Shown: piece by piece, positions 1-5,143 of the stretch
How the letters are laid out: each line of letters starts with the position of its first letter
Position numbering within the stretch: position 1 is the first letter of the stretch
DNA from: Burkholderiales bacterium
GTDB lineage: Bacteria > Pseudomonadota > Gammaproteobacteria > Burkholderiales > Burkholderiaceae_E
DNA length: 5,143 nt
Assembly: GCA_020348765.1 (NCBI GenBank)
Contig: CP070753.1
Location: 460,715 to 465,857, forward strand
Direction: 5' to 3'
Made by a program: the position numbers and the translations under genes
Notes under the pieces: model-generated
What the model saw: the letters and a program-made list of their open reading frames with translations, nothing else
Databases searched by the model: none
What the model was told of the DNA's origin: nothing

Positions 1-306
1 CGCAGCGGCGGCGTCAGCTTCGGCGGCCGCCTCGATGCCGGGCGCCGCGCTCACGGGGAGGCCGGCCGCGCCAGCGGCGACGGACGCTGCCGGCCCGCCG
101 GCAGACCCGGCACCGGCCCGCATGCGCCGCAGCGCGCGCGCCAGGTGCACCGCCGCGAACACGATGATCAACGCCGACAAGGTCGACGGCAGCATGGCCG
201 GCCCGGGCAGCCTGGCATCGCCGAACGGCAGATCGACGGCCCAGTACAGCCCGGCGGCTCCGAGCGCGAGGAACACCAGCGCGCCGACCAGTTCGCGGCC
301 GGGCAC
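1..306 (-). CDS. TctB-family small membrane subunit of a tripartite tricarboxylate transporter (5' part, runs off left edge)
   Basis: The window holds the first 102 codons; the 3' end lies beyond the left edge. TctB proteins are the small integral-membrane subunit of tripartite tricarboxylate transporters (TTT), acting with the large TctA subunit and a periplasmic TctC receptor. The protein opens with a hydrophobic helix (about residues 5-24), then a short loop FGDARLPGPAMLP (28-40), which resembles the family's 'FG-x-A-R-x-PGP' loop, then a second hydrophobic helix (about 43-59) ending in a basic stretch RALRRMR. The rest is an Ala/Gly/Pro-rich linker, normally found between the two helix pairs of TctB but long here. 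The start is a GTG at 304-306; an in-frame TAG at 310-312 rules out any start further upstream. No good AGGAG-type ribosome site is visible; only G-rich sequence in the palindrome at 316-329 lies nearby. It sits 80 bp downstream of the receptor gene, the usual TTT order. Family assignment is fairly secure, substrate unknown. Confidence 0.8.
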   Translation of the reverse strand, partial: MPGRELVGALVFLALGAAGLYWAVDLPFGDARLPGPAMLPSTLSALIIVFAAVHLARALRRMRAGAGSAGGPAASVAAGAAGLPVSAAPGIEAAAEADAAAA

Positions 307-315
307 GGTCTAAGG

Positions 316-329
316 CCCCGCGCGCGGGG
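316..329. repeat. 14-bp perfect GC palindrome just upstream of the TctB-like start
   Basis: The sequence ccccgcgcgcgggg is its own reverse complement. On the minus-strand transcript it ends 9 nt before the GTG start of the TctB-like gene, so its 3' GGGG arm is the only G-rich stretch near that start. As RNA it could form a short hairpin (allowing a loop, about 5 bp of stem). There is no T-tract after it, so it is not a standard intrinsic terminator. A role in limiting translation of the membrane subunit is inference. Confidence 0.5.
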
Positions 330-350
330 GCACCCGTCGCGCGCGAGGGC

Positions 351-381
351 GCACGCGTACGCGCACGCCTACGCGCGTGCA
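351..381. repeat. Alternating purine-pyrimidine tract with an inverted repeat in the receptor/TctB spacer
   Basis: Bases 351-368 alternate purine and pyrimidine without a break, and 370-381 do so again after one disruption at 369-370. The tract is built from acgcg/gcgca-type units. The ends form an inverted repeat: gcacgcg at 351-357 pairs with cgcgtgc at 374-380. Alternating GC/AC tracts of this kind can adopt Z-DNA under negative supercoiling, and the RNA could fold into a hairpin after the receptor gene's stop codon. The sequence pattern is seen directly; any function is inferred. Confidence 0.5.
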
Positions 382-386
382 GACGC

Positions 387-1349
387 TCACTTCTTGGCCA
401 TGCCGAGCGAGGTCAGCAGCTTCCCGAAGAACACGTTCTCCTGTTCCAGCACCTTGGCGAAGTCCGCCGCGCCGAGGAAGTCGATCTCGGTGCGGCGCTT
501 GGTCGTGAACGCCTTGAACGCGTCCGAGGAAGCCGCGGCGCGGAACGCGCCTTCGAGCTCGGCCACGACGTCGTCCGGCGTGCCGGCCGGCACCCACACG
601 CCGAGGTTGGGCGGCAGCGCCAGGTCGATCCCGCCTTCCTTCAGCGTGGTCAGGTTCGGCAGGCCAGAGACCCGCTTGTCGCCCAGCTGCGCGATCGCCA
701 CCATCTTGCCGCCTTCGACCTGCGGCATGATCGCCGAGGCGAAGCCGAACACCAGGTCGACATTGCCGCCCACGGCCGCGGCGATCGCCGGCGTCACGCC
801 CTTGAACGGGATGTGGTTCAGCTTGATGCCGGCGGCCTGAGCGAATGCCTCGCCGGCCAGGTGCGTGGCACCGCCGGTGCCGGCGCTGCCGAACGAGACC
901 TTGCCCGGATTGGCCTTGGCATAGGCGATCAGGCTGGCCAGGTCATTGAAAGGCGCACCGGCACGCGCGCCCATGATGTTCGGCCCGACGGTCACGCGCG
1001 CCACCGGCTTCAAGTCGGCAAAGCCGTACGGCAGTTCGCGCTGGTGCGGGGCCACGGTCTGCACCGAGCTGACCGCGACCAGCATCGTGTGCCCGTCCGG
1101 CTTGGACGACTTGGCGACGAAATTGCCGCCGACCGTGCCGCCGGCCCCCGGCTTGGTTTCGACCACCACGCTCTGGCCCAGCGCCTTCTCGAGCTCGGGC
1201 GCGAGCGTGCGCGCCAGCTGGTCGGTCGAGCCCGGCGAATAGGGCACGATGATGGTCAGCTTGCCGGTCGGAAATGCCTGTGCCGCCGGCGCCAGGACGA
1301 CCGCCGTTGCGGCCGCGGCCAGTGCGGTGATCAGTTGGCGTCTTTTCAT
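387..1349 (-). CDS. TctC/Bug-family periplasmic tricarboxylate-type solute-binding receptor
   Basis: This 320-residue protein is the expected length for the TctC/Bug family, the secreted high-affinity receptor of tripartite tricarboxylate transporters. It starts with a Sec signal peptide: MKRR, a hydrophobic Ala/Val stretch (about 6-22) and a likely cleavage after APAAQA (residue 25). The mature part carries family hallmarks: PTGKLTIIVPYSPGSTDQLAR (27-47, with Asp43 where the family binds the ligand carboxylate), VVVETKPGAGGTVGG (61-75), a YAKANPGKVSFGSAGTGG segment (143-160) followed by HLAGE, HIPFKG (178-183), and GGNVDLVF (193-200). The ATG at 1347-1349 is supported by a strong ribosome site and by the signal peptide beginning there. 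It lies 36 bp after the flavoprotein gene and is probably co-transcribed with it; a TctB-like gene follows. Bug receptors bind many carboxylates and are very numerous in Burkholderiales, so the ligand cannot be read from the sequence. The neighbouring enzymes favour a di- or tricarboxylic acid. Confidence 0.95.
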   Translation of the reverse strand: MKRRQLITALAAAATAVVLAPAAQAFPTGKLTIIVPYSPGSTDQLARTLAPELEKALGQSVVVETKPGAGGTVGGNFVAKSSKPDGHTMLVAVSSVQTVAPHQRELPYGFADLKPVARVTVGPNIMGARAGAPFNDLASLIAYAKANPGKVSFGSAGTGGATHLAGEAFAQAAGIKLNHIPFKGVTPAIAAAVGGNVDLVFGFASAIMPQVEGGKMVAIAQLGDKRVSGLPNLTTLKEGGIDLALPPNLGVWVPAGTPDDVVAELEGAFRAAASSDAFKAFTTKRRTEIDFLGAADFAKVLEQENVFFGKLLTSLGMAKK

Positions 1350-1354
1350 GGGTT

Positions 1355-1369
1355 TCTCCTTTGCTCCTT
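1355..1369 (-). promoter_or_regulatory. Double Shine-Dalgarno site for the receptor gene
   Basis: On the minus strand AAAGGAGA (1355-1362) lies 5 nt before the receptor ATG, and a second AAGGAG (1364-1369) lies just upstream. This is the strongest ribosome site in the window. It fits the need to make periplasmic receptor in excess over the enzymes and membrane subunits. Confidence 0.75.
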
Positions 1370-1385
1370 GGCTGCTTGGTTTGAT

Positions 1386-2828
1386 TCAGGCTGAGCCAGC
1401 CTCCCGAAGATACGACGCGCGCGGCGATCCGAGCGAGGCGGCCAACGCGCGCCCCGCGATCCATCCGAGCCCCAGCGCCGCCAGCAGGCCGTTGCCCGAG
1501 CTGTAGCCGCCCGGGCCGGCACGTCCGCTGATGCCGGCAGCAGCGCCACCCGCAGCATACAGGCCCGGGATCACCGACCGGTCGGCGCGCAGCACACGCG
1601 CGCTGGCATCGACCGCCAGCCCGCCCTGCGTGTGCAGGATCGCGGTGGTGACGCGCGTGGCGCACAACGGCGGTTCGAGCGGCGCCAGGCCGTGCTCGAC
1701 ACGGCCGAACGGGTCCGGTGCCGCGCCTCCGGCCTGCGCCAGCGACTGGGCCAACGCCGCCGGATCGACACCGATCCGGGTAGCCAGGGCTGCGACGTCC
1801 GGCGCCTCGATCGCGCCGCCGTGCGCCACCAGCTCGGCGAATTCCGGCTGCCCGGCCGCGCTGAGCTCGCGGATGCGTGCATCGTAGATCACGAACTGCG
1901 GCTGACCGGCCGCGGCGCTCGCGGCCGCGAACCCCGAGTAGCCCAGCGACTCGTCGCCGAACCGACGGCCGTTGCGATCGACGACGATCCCGCCCTTCTC
2001 GACCAGAGTCCAGGTCGCCAGCACGCCGTGCGGCACCGCGTAGGACGCATGGGCCTGATAGGCCCCGATGTTGTCCAGGCGCGCGCCCAGCGCCACACCC
2101 CATTCGATCGCCTCGCCCTGGCTGCCCGGTGCGCCGGCGTATTCGAAGCCGAGCGTCTCCGGGCAGTACCGGCCACGCATCGCGGCATTGGCCGCGAAAC
2201 CGTTGGTCGCCAGCACGACCGCCCCGGCATCGATACGGTGCGCCGAAGCCGTGCCGCCCAGCACCTCGACACCGCACACGCGCTCGCCGTCCCACTGCAG
2301 CGCGGTGACCCGGTTCTCGAACAGCACCGGGATGTCGCGCCGTTCGGCCGCGTCCTGCAGCCCCTGCAGCAGCACCTGGCCGCGGCGCGGCGTCGGGGCA
2401 TGCAGCCGCGGCACGCTGTGGCCGACATGGCGGTACTCGGTGATCACGTCCATCGCGATGCCGACCGTGTCCGCCAGCCACTCGACCAGTGGCGCCGAGA
2501 CGCGCGCGAGCACGCCGATCAGGGCCTCGTTGTCGATCGGGCCCGCGCGCCGTCGCAGGTCGGCCTCGAAGCGCTCGGCGCTGTCCTCGATTCCCGCAGC
2601 CCGCTGAAAGCGCGTTCCGGCCGCTGGGACCGACGCGCTCGAAAGCACCGTGTTGCCTTGCGGCATCGGGTACTTGTCCAGCACCGCGACCGAGGCGCCC
2701 GAGTCGTGGGCCGCGATCGCGCATGCCAGGCCGGCCGCCCCGGCGCCGGCCACGACCAGGTCGACCCGTACCTCGCCGACGCCAGCGGCAACGATTCCGG
2801 TCCCGGCTCGTTGCAGACGATCGCTCAT
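1386..2828 (-). CDS. FAD-dependent oxidoreductase of the fumarate reductase/tricarballylate dehydrogenase-like family (FAD_binding_2)
   Basis: This 480-residue soluble flavoprotein has no signal peptide or heme motif, so it should be cytoplasmic. The Rossmann dinucleotide site is VVAGAGAAG (25-33) with Asp51 at the end of the second strand, where it would hold the ADP ribose. Next come GNTVLSSASVPAAGT (58-72), typical of this family around the flavin, and an ATNGF segment (207-211). The capping domain precedes GGIVVDRNGRRFGDES (279-294). Near the C-terminus are His399 in HTQGGL, the counterpart of the fumarate reductase substrate histidine, a conserved LYAAGGAAAGISG segment, and Arg436 before GPGGYSSGNGL, closing the FAD site. 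Relatives oxidise or reduce C-C bonds next to carboxylates (fumarate reductase, tricarballylate dehydrogenase TcuA, 3-ketosteroid dehydrogenases). At the fumarate reductase acid-Arg position this protein appears to have Tyr297, which argues against simple fumarate reduction. Its ATG lies within the lyase gene's stop (ATGA overlap), showing translational coupling; the receptor gene follows 36 bp later. Family is secure; substrate is inferred from context only. Confidence 0.9.
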   Translation of the reverse strand: MSDRLQRAGTGIVAAGVGEVRVDLVVAGAGAAGLACAIAAHDSGASVAVLDKYPMPQGNTVLSSASVPAAGTRFQRAAGIEDSAERFEADLRRRAGPIDNEALIGVLARVSAPLVEWLADTVGIAMDVITEYRHVGHSVPRLHAPTPRRGQVLLQGLQDAAERRDIPVLFENRVTALQWDGERVCGVEVLGGTASAHRIDAGAVVLATNGFAANAAMRGRYCPETLGFEYAGAPGSQGEAIEWGVALGARLDNIGAYQAHASYAVPHGVLATWTLVEKGGIVVDRNGRRFGDESLGYSGFAAASAAAGQPQFVIYDARIRELSAAGQPEFAELVAHGGAIEAPDVAALATRIGVDPAALAQSLAQAGGAAPDPFGRVEHGLAPLEPPLCATRVTTAILHTQGGLAVDASARVLRADRSVIPGLYAAGGAAAGISGRAGPGGYSSGNGLLAALGLGWIAGRALAASLGSPRASYLREAGSA

Positions 2829-3814
2829 GCGTCCTTGGGCCGACCGGCCCCGGCCGGCGCCGCGCCCGCGTCCGCCCCGATGCCGTAGCGCCGCTCGAGC
2901 TGTTCGGTGCTCAGCAGCTCTTGCTCCAGCGCCCGCGCGCCGGCGAAATCCATCAGCTCCCAGATCTCGTCGATGCTGGCCAAGAGGTCCGGGCGGTCGA
3001 CCGGCTGGCCGCTGTCCAGCACGGCGCGCATCACGGCCAGGGCTTCCTTCATGCCGCGGATCGCGGCCGCGGGCAGCATGCGCGGCAGGCTGATGCGCCG
3101 CACGCCGAGTGCCTTCAGGCGCGGGATCGGGATCAGCGGCGTCGTGGGTCTGGCGCGGATGCCGAAGCCCATGTTGACGCTGACCGGCACCCCGGCCGCA
3201 GCGACGATGCGCGCGATCTCCTCCTCGGAGCGCACCGCGTCCGGAAAGATCATGTCCGCGCCGGCCTCGGCGTAGGCGCGGGCGCGGCGCACCGCGCCCT
3301 CGATGCCCTCGGTGGCGATCGCGTCGGTGCGCGCGACGATCACGAACGCATCGTCGCGGCGGGCCAGGCAGGCGGCCTCGACCTTCTTGATCATCTCGTT
3401 CAGACCGACGACTTCCTTGCCCGGCATGTGACCGCAGCGCTTGGGCGCCACCTGGTCCTCGATGTTGACCCCGGCTGCGCCGATCGCCTCGAACTCGCGC
3501 ACCGTGTGGAACACGTTGACCGGGTTGCCGTAGCCGTTGTCCGCGTCGCAGGTCACCGGGATGTCCACCGCACGCACCAGGTGGCGGCAGTGCGCGACAT
3601 TCTCGGCCAGGCCCATGATGCCGATGTCCTCGATGCCCAGCGCCGCATTGGCGATCGCCGCGCCGCTGGTGGCCGCACAGCGAAATCCCGCGGCCTGGAC
3701 CAGGCGCGCGCTGTAGCCGTCGTAGATGCCGGGCGAGACGATGAACGCGTCGCTGGCCAGCATCGCGCGATAGCGCCGCGCCATGCTGGTGCGGCTGTCC
3801 GGATCGGTGCTCAT
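2825..3814 (-). CDS. Isocitrate lyase/PEP mutase superfamily lyase (2-methylisocitrate lyase- or dimethylmalate lyase-like)
   Basis: This 329-residue protein belongs to the ICL/PEPM superfamily of Mg-dependent TIM-barrel enzymes, which split the C-C bond of 2-hydroxy-di/tricarboxylates such as 2-methylisocitrate (to pyruvate and succinate) or 2,3-dimethylmalate. Seen in order: the N-terminal PGIYDGYSA (28-36), SGAA (50-53) corresponding to the SGG loop, metal-site acidic residues Asp90 and Asp92 in CDADNGYG, GVNIEDQ with Glu119-Asp120, the catalytic loop KRCGH (125-129, Cys127 the general acid of lyases), VARTDA with Arg162, and VNMGFG with Asn214. The intact Cys favours lyase over phosphonomutase activity. 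At the position usually FPEA this protein has FPDA (Asp192). A disordered Ala/Gly-rich tail (about 310-329) makes it longer than the usual 290-300. The ATG at 3812-3814 is chosen because the promoter lies just upstream; a TTG at 3821-3823 is better spaced from a GGAG and would add three residues. It overlaps the next gene by 4 nt. Substrate uncertain; not a classical AceA, which is much longer. Confidence 0.9.
   Translation of the reverse strand: MSTDPDSRTSMARRYRAMLASDAFIVSPGIYDGYSARLVQAAGFRCAATSGAAIANAALGIEDIGIMGLAENVAHCRHLVRAVDIPVTCDADNGYGNPVNVFHTVREFEAIGAAGVNIEDQVAPKRCGHMPGKEVVGLNEMIKKVEAACLARRDDAFVIVARTDAIATEGIEGAVRRARAYAEAGADMIFPDAVRSEEEIARIVAAAGVPVSVNMGFGIRARPTTPLIPIPRLKALGVRRISLPRMLPAAAIRGMKEALAVMRAVLDSGQPVDRPDLLASIDEIWELMDFAGARALEQELLSTEQLERRYGIGADAGAAPAGAGRPKDA
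2832..2836 (-). promoter_or_regulatory. Short Shine-Dalgarno for the flavoprotein start, inside the lyase gene
   Basis: AAGGA on the minus strand lies only 3 nt before the ATG at 2826-2828, which is a tight spacing. The lyase stop TGA (2825-2827) overlaps this ATG in the form ATGA. Re-initiation by ribosomes finishing the lyase is therefore likely to matter more than independent loading. Confidence 0.5.
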
Positions 3815-3827
3815 GGTCGGCAAGAGA

Positions 3828-3833
3828 CTCCAC
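3828..3833 (-). promoter_or_regulatory. Candidate ribosome site for the lyase gene that questions its start codon
   Basis: GTGGAG on the minus strand (3828-3833) is the only Shine-Dalgarno-like motif in the leader. It is 13 nt from the ATG at 3814, too far for normal use, but 4 nt from an in-frame TTG at 3821-3823. A TTG start would prepend Met-Pro-Thr. The sequence alone cannot settle which codon is used. Confidence 0.4.
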
Positions 3834-3852
3834 CCGTGCGACGCGACAGGCC

Positions 3853-3878
3853 CGAGCGTGCACCTTAAGTCGCGCTCG
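3853..3878. promoter_or_regulatory. Inverted repeat overlapping the -10 region, possible operator
   Basis: cgagcg (3853-3858) and cgctcg (3873-3878) are exact inverted copies with a 14-bp spacer, centred within 1 bp of the palindromic CTTAAG -10 box. A dimeric regulator bound here would block RNA polymerase. The arms are only 6 bp and GC-rich, so chance is possible. No regulator gene is present in the window. Confidence 0.3.
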
Positions 3879-3891
3879 CACAAACTGTCAA
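3864..3891 (-). promoter_or_regulatory. Sigma70-like promoter of the lyase-flavoprotein-receptor operon
   Basis: On the minus strand a perfect -35 box TTGACA (3886-3891) is followed by a 16-nt spacer and a weak -10 box CTTAAG (3864-3869). The local AT-content is clearly higher than in the surrounding DNA. Transcription would begin near 3857, giving a leader of about 40 nt before the lyase ATG. It is the only good promoter seen in the window and would serve the lyase, flavoprotein, receptor and probably the transporter subunits. The poor -10 suggests that an activator is needed. Confidence 0.6.
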
Positions 3892-3935
3892 CACTTTGGT
3901 TGCGGCGCGACGGCAGCGGCGCTCTGCCGGCGCTG

Positions 3936-3987
3936 CTTCGGCCGTTCACTTCGGCCGTTCACTCCGACCACTCGCTTCGGCCGCGCT
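3936..3987. repeat. Array of four 13-bp units upstream of the lyase promoter
   Basis: Two exact tandem copies of cttcggccgttca (3936-3948 and 3949-3961) are followed in register by a degenerate copy (3962-3974, 8 of 13 matching) and a partial copy (3975-3987, first nine bases matching). The array begins about 45 bp upstream of the TTGACA box with respect to the direction of transcription. It lies in the non-coding gap between the aconitase stop and the lyase start. It may be a regulator-binding array or simple slippage; the rest of the gap (3988-4015) holds another ggccgcgctg copy (3993-4002) repeating 3979-3988, and no terminator is visible. Confidence 0.55.
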
Positions 3988-4015
3988 GTCCTGGCCGCGC
4001 TGCGGTCGGCCCGGA

Positions 4016-5143
4016 TCATCGGGCGCAGCTCGCGCCCGGCCCGAGCCGCCCGGCGAAGCCGCGCAGCACGCGCGCGAACATGCCGCCTTCGCGCTGCAAC
4101 CGGGCCTCGGCCGGCGCCGCCACGTCCGCGAACACCTCGACGCGCACCCCGGTGGTTCCGGCGACGGCAGCGGCTGCGCCTCCGCTGGCCGCGCCGCGGC
4201 CGGCGCCGGCTTCGGCGGCGGCCTCGGCCTGGATCGTCGCGCCCTCGGCCACGCCCGCGTGCAGGCCGCGCAGCGTGAACGCCTCGGTGCCGGTCAGGCC
4301 GAGCGAGGCGCGCGACTGGCCCGGCGCGAACCGCAGCGGCACGATGCCCAGCGCGATCAGGTTGGCGCGATGGATCCGTTCGAACGACTCGGCGATGACC
4401 GCACGCACGCCCAGCAGGCGGGGTCACGTCGCGGCCCAGTCCCGGCTCGAGCCCATGCCGTAGTCCCGTCCGCCGAGCACGATCACCGGCACGCCGGCCT
4501 CGGCATAGGCCCGGGCCGCTTCGTGCACCGGGCACGGGCGCCGCTCGGGAAGCAGCAGCGTGCTGCCGCCAGGGGCATCCGGCGCCAGCAGGTTGCGCGT
4601 GCGCGGATGCGCGAAGGTGCCACGGACCATCACGTGATGGTTGCCGCGGCGCATCGTGAACGCGTTGAAGTCGCTCGGCGCCACGCCGAGCCCGGCCAGG
4701 AAGCGCCCGGCCTCGCCGTCGCGCGGAATCTCGCCGGCCGGCGAGATGTGATCGGTGCTCAGCGCATCGCCGAACACGGCCAGCGCACGGGCCCGTTCGC
4801 TGGCATCGGGCAGTCGGGCCTCGTCCCTCAGCGGGCTGTCGCCGCCGCCGAAGAACGGCGGCTCGAGCAGGTAGGTCGAGGACGGGTCCCACGGATAGAG
4901 CGGCCCGGACGGCGCCTCGAGCGAGCGCCACTCGGCCGTGCCCTGGTAGGCGTCGGCATAGTTCTCCGCGTAAAGCCGCGGCTCGCGCGTGAGCTCCAGC
5001 AGGCGCTGAACCTCGGCCGGTTCGGGCCAGAGGTCGCGCAGGAACACGGGCCTTCCGTCGGCGCCGTGGCCGATCGGGTCGCACTCCGGATCGATGTCGA
5101 TGCGCCCGGCGATCGCGTATGCCACCACCAGCGGCGGCGAGGC
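4016..5143 (-). pseudogene. acnA: AcnA-type aconitate hydratase, C-terminal part, interrupted by an in-frame TGA (runs off right edge)
   Basis: The frame from the right edge to the TGA at 4016 covers the last 376 codons of an aconitase (AcnA/IRP type, about 880-900 residues in full), which interconverts citrate, cis-aconitate and isocitrate through a 4Fe-4S cluster. It opens with ASPPLVVAYAIAG and continues with FLRDLWPEPAEV, the linker segment YPWDPSSTYLLEPPFF, then the swivelling domain: STDHISPAGEIP, MRRGNHHVMVRGTF, GGRDYGMGSSRDWAA (active-site Ser and Arg in GSSR), and after the stop [21 protein letters not shown] at 4424-4426 falls in the same frame exactly between GSSRDWAAT and PRLLGVRAV, so no frameshift is needed: a Gly codon (GGA) altered to TGA would explain it. 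The cluster-ligand cysteines lie outside the window. The C-terminus is unusual, with an Ala/Gly-rich stretch (4148-4228) and no RIDT motif. It is either a recent pseudogene or a sequencing error in a divergent paralog. Residues such as FTMRRGNHH in place of the common SYGSRRGNHE suggest a specialised aconitase-like enzyme rather than the housekeeping one. Confidence 0.8.
4424..4426 (-). other. Premature in-frame TGA in the aconitase active-site segment
   Basis: The minus-strand codons read GCG ACG TGA CCC CGC, where the aconitase family usually has Ala-Lys-Gly-Thr/Pro-x. Homology resumes in the same frame at once ([17 protein letters not shown]). Translation would stop about 135 codons early and lose the part of domain 4 that completes the active site. 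No ribosome site that could restart translation of the downstream part stands out. Confidence 0.8.

Noticed and set aside
1632..2888. Long open frame of 418 codons on the plus strand opposite the flavoprotein gene
   Set aside because: It is an Arg/Ala-rich shadow caused by the high GC content. It has no recognisable domain, while the minus strand encodes a clear FAD enzyme throughout.
2489..3868. Long open frame of 459 codons on the plus strand opposite the lyase gene
   Set aside because: The composition (Arg, Ala, Asp, His-rich) and lack of motifs mark it as antisense shadow; it also runs through the lyase leader and start.
1386..3881. An 831-codon minus-strand frame suggesting a fusion upstream of the flavoprotein
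   Set aside because: The part upstream of 2828 lies out of frame with the real lyase and is low-complexity. The flavoprotein is complete from its own ATG.
3815..3949. N-terminal extension of the lyase to an ATG at 3949
   Set aside because: The extension would translate through the promoter and leader, and its residues show no family similarity. The homologous region begins shortly after the ATG at 3814.
3988..4015. Intrinsic terminator after the aconitase gene
   Set aside because: GC-rich direct repeats are present, but there is no stable stem followed by a T-tract.
4390..4426. Selenocysteine recoding of the TGA in the aconitase
   Set aside because: The family has Gly, not Cys, at this position, and no convincing SECIS-like hairpin follows the TGA.
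3888..5084. A 398-codon minus-strand frame overlapping the aconitase
   Set aside because: It is a +1/-1 shadow of the aconitase frame, Arg-rich, with no domain signal.
1..5143. CRISPR arrays, tRNA or rRNA genes, insertion sequences
   Set aside because: No regularly spaced repeats of CRISPR type, no tRNA cloverleaf pattern and no transposase or terminal inverted repeats were seen.

Overview
The window is GC-rich (roughly 70% by eye). All recognisable genes lie on the minus strand, so transcription runs from right to left. Codon use is strongly G/C at third positions. A Bug/TctC-type solute receptor next to a TctB-like subunit suggests a betaproteobacterium, most likely Burkholderiales (Alcaligenaceae or Comamonadaceae type). 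This placement rests on gene content and composition only.

In transcription order the window holds five genes. (1) The 3' part of an AcnA-type aconitase (5143 to 4016), which runs off the right edge and is interrupted by an in-frame TGA in the conserved active-site segment. (2) A 201-bp gap with a 13-bp tandem repeat and a sigma70-like promoter with a perfect TTGACA box. (3) An isocitrate lyase/PEP mutase superfamily lyase with the KRCGH catalytic motif (3814 to 2825). (4) A soluble FAD-dependent dehydrogenase/fumarate reductase-like flavoprotein (2828 to 1386), joined to the lyase by an ATGA stop/start overlap. (5) A secreted TctC/Bug-type receptor (1349 to 387). After an 80-bp GC-alternating, palindromic spacer comes (6) the start of a TctB-like membrane subunit (306 to the left edge). 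The large TctA subunit is expected just beyond the left edge.

The set reads as an uptake-and-catabolism module for a di- or tricarboxylate. A tripartite tricarboxylate transporter would bring in the acid. The flavoprotein could oxidise a saturated acid to an alkene, as tricarballylate dehydrogenase does to give cis-aconitate. An aconitase-family enzyme could hydrate it, and the lyase could split the hydroxyacid. The substrate is not readable from the sequence. The aconitase looks broken or divergent, so its contribution is uncertain.

The points most worth a second look are the premature TGA in the aconitase, unusual residues in the lyase and flavoprotein active sites, the repeat array upstream of the lyase promoter, and the palindromic spacer between the receptor and membrane-subunit genes.
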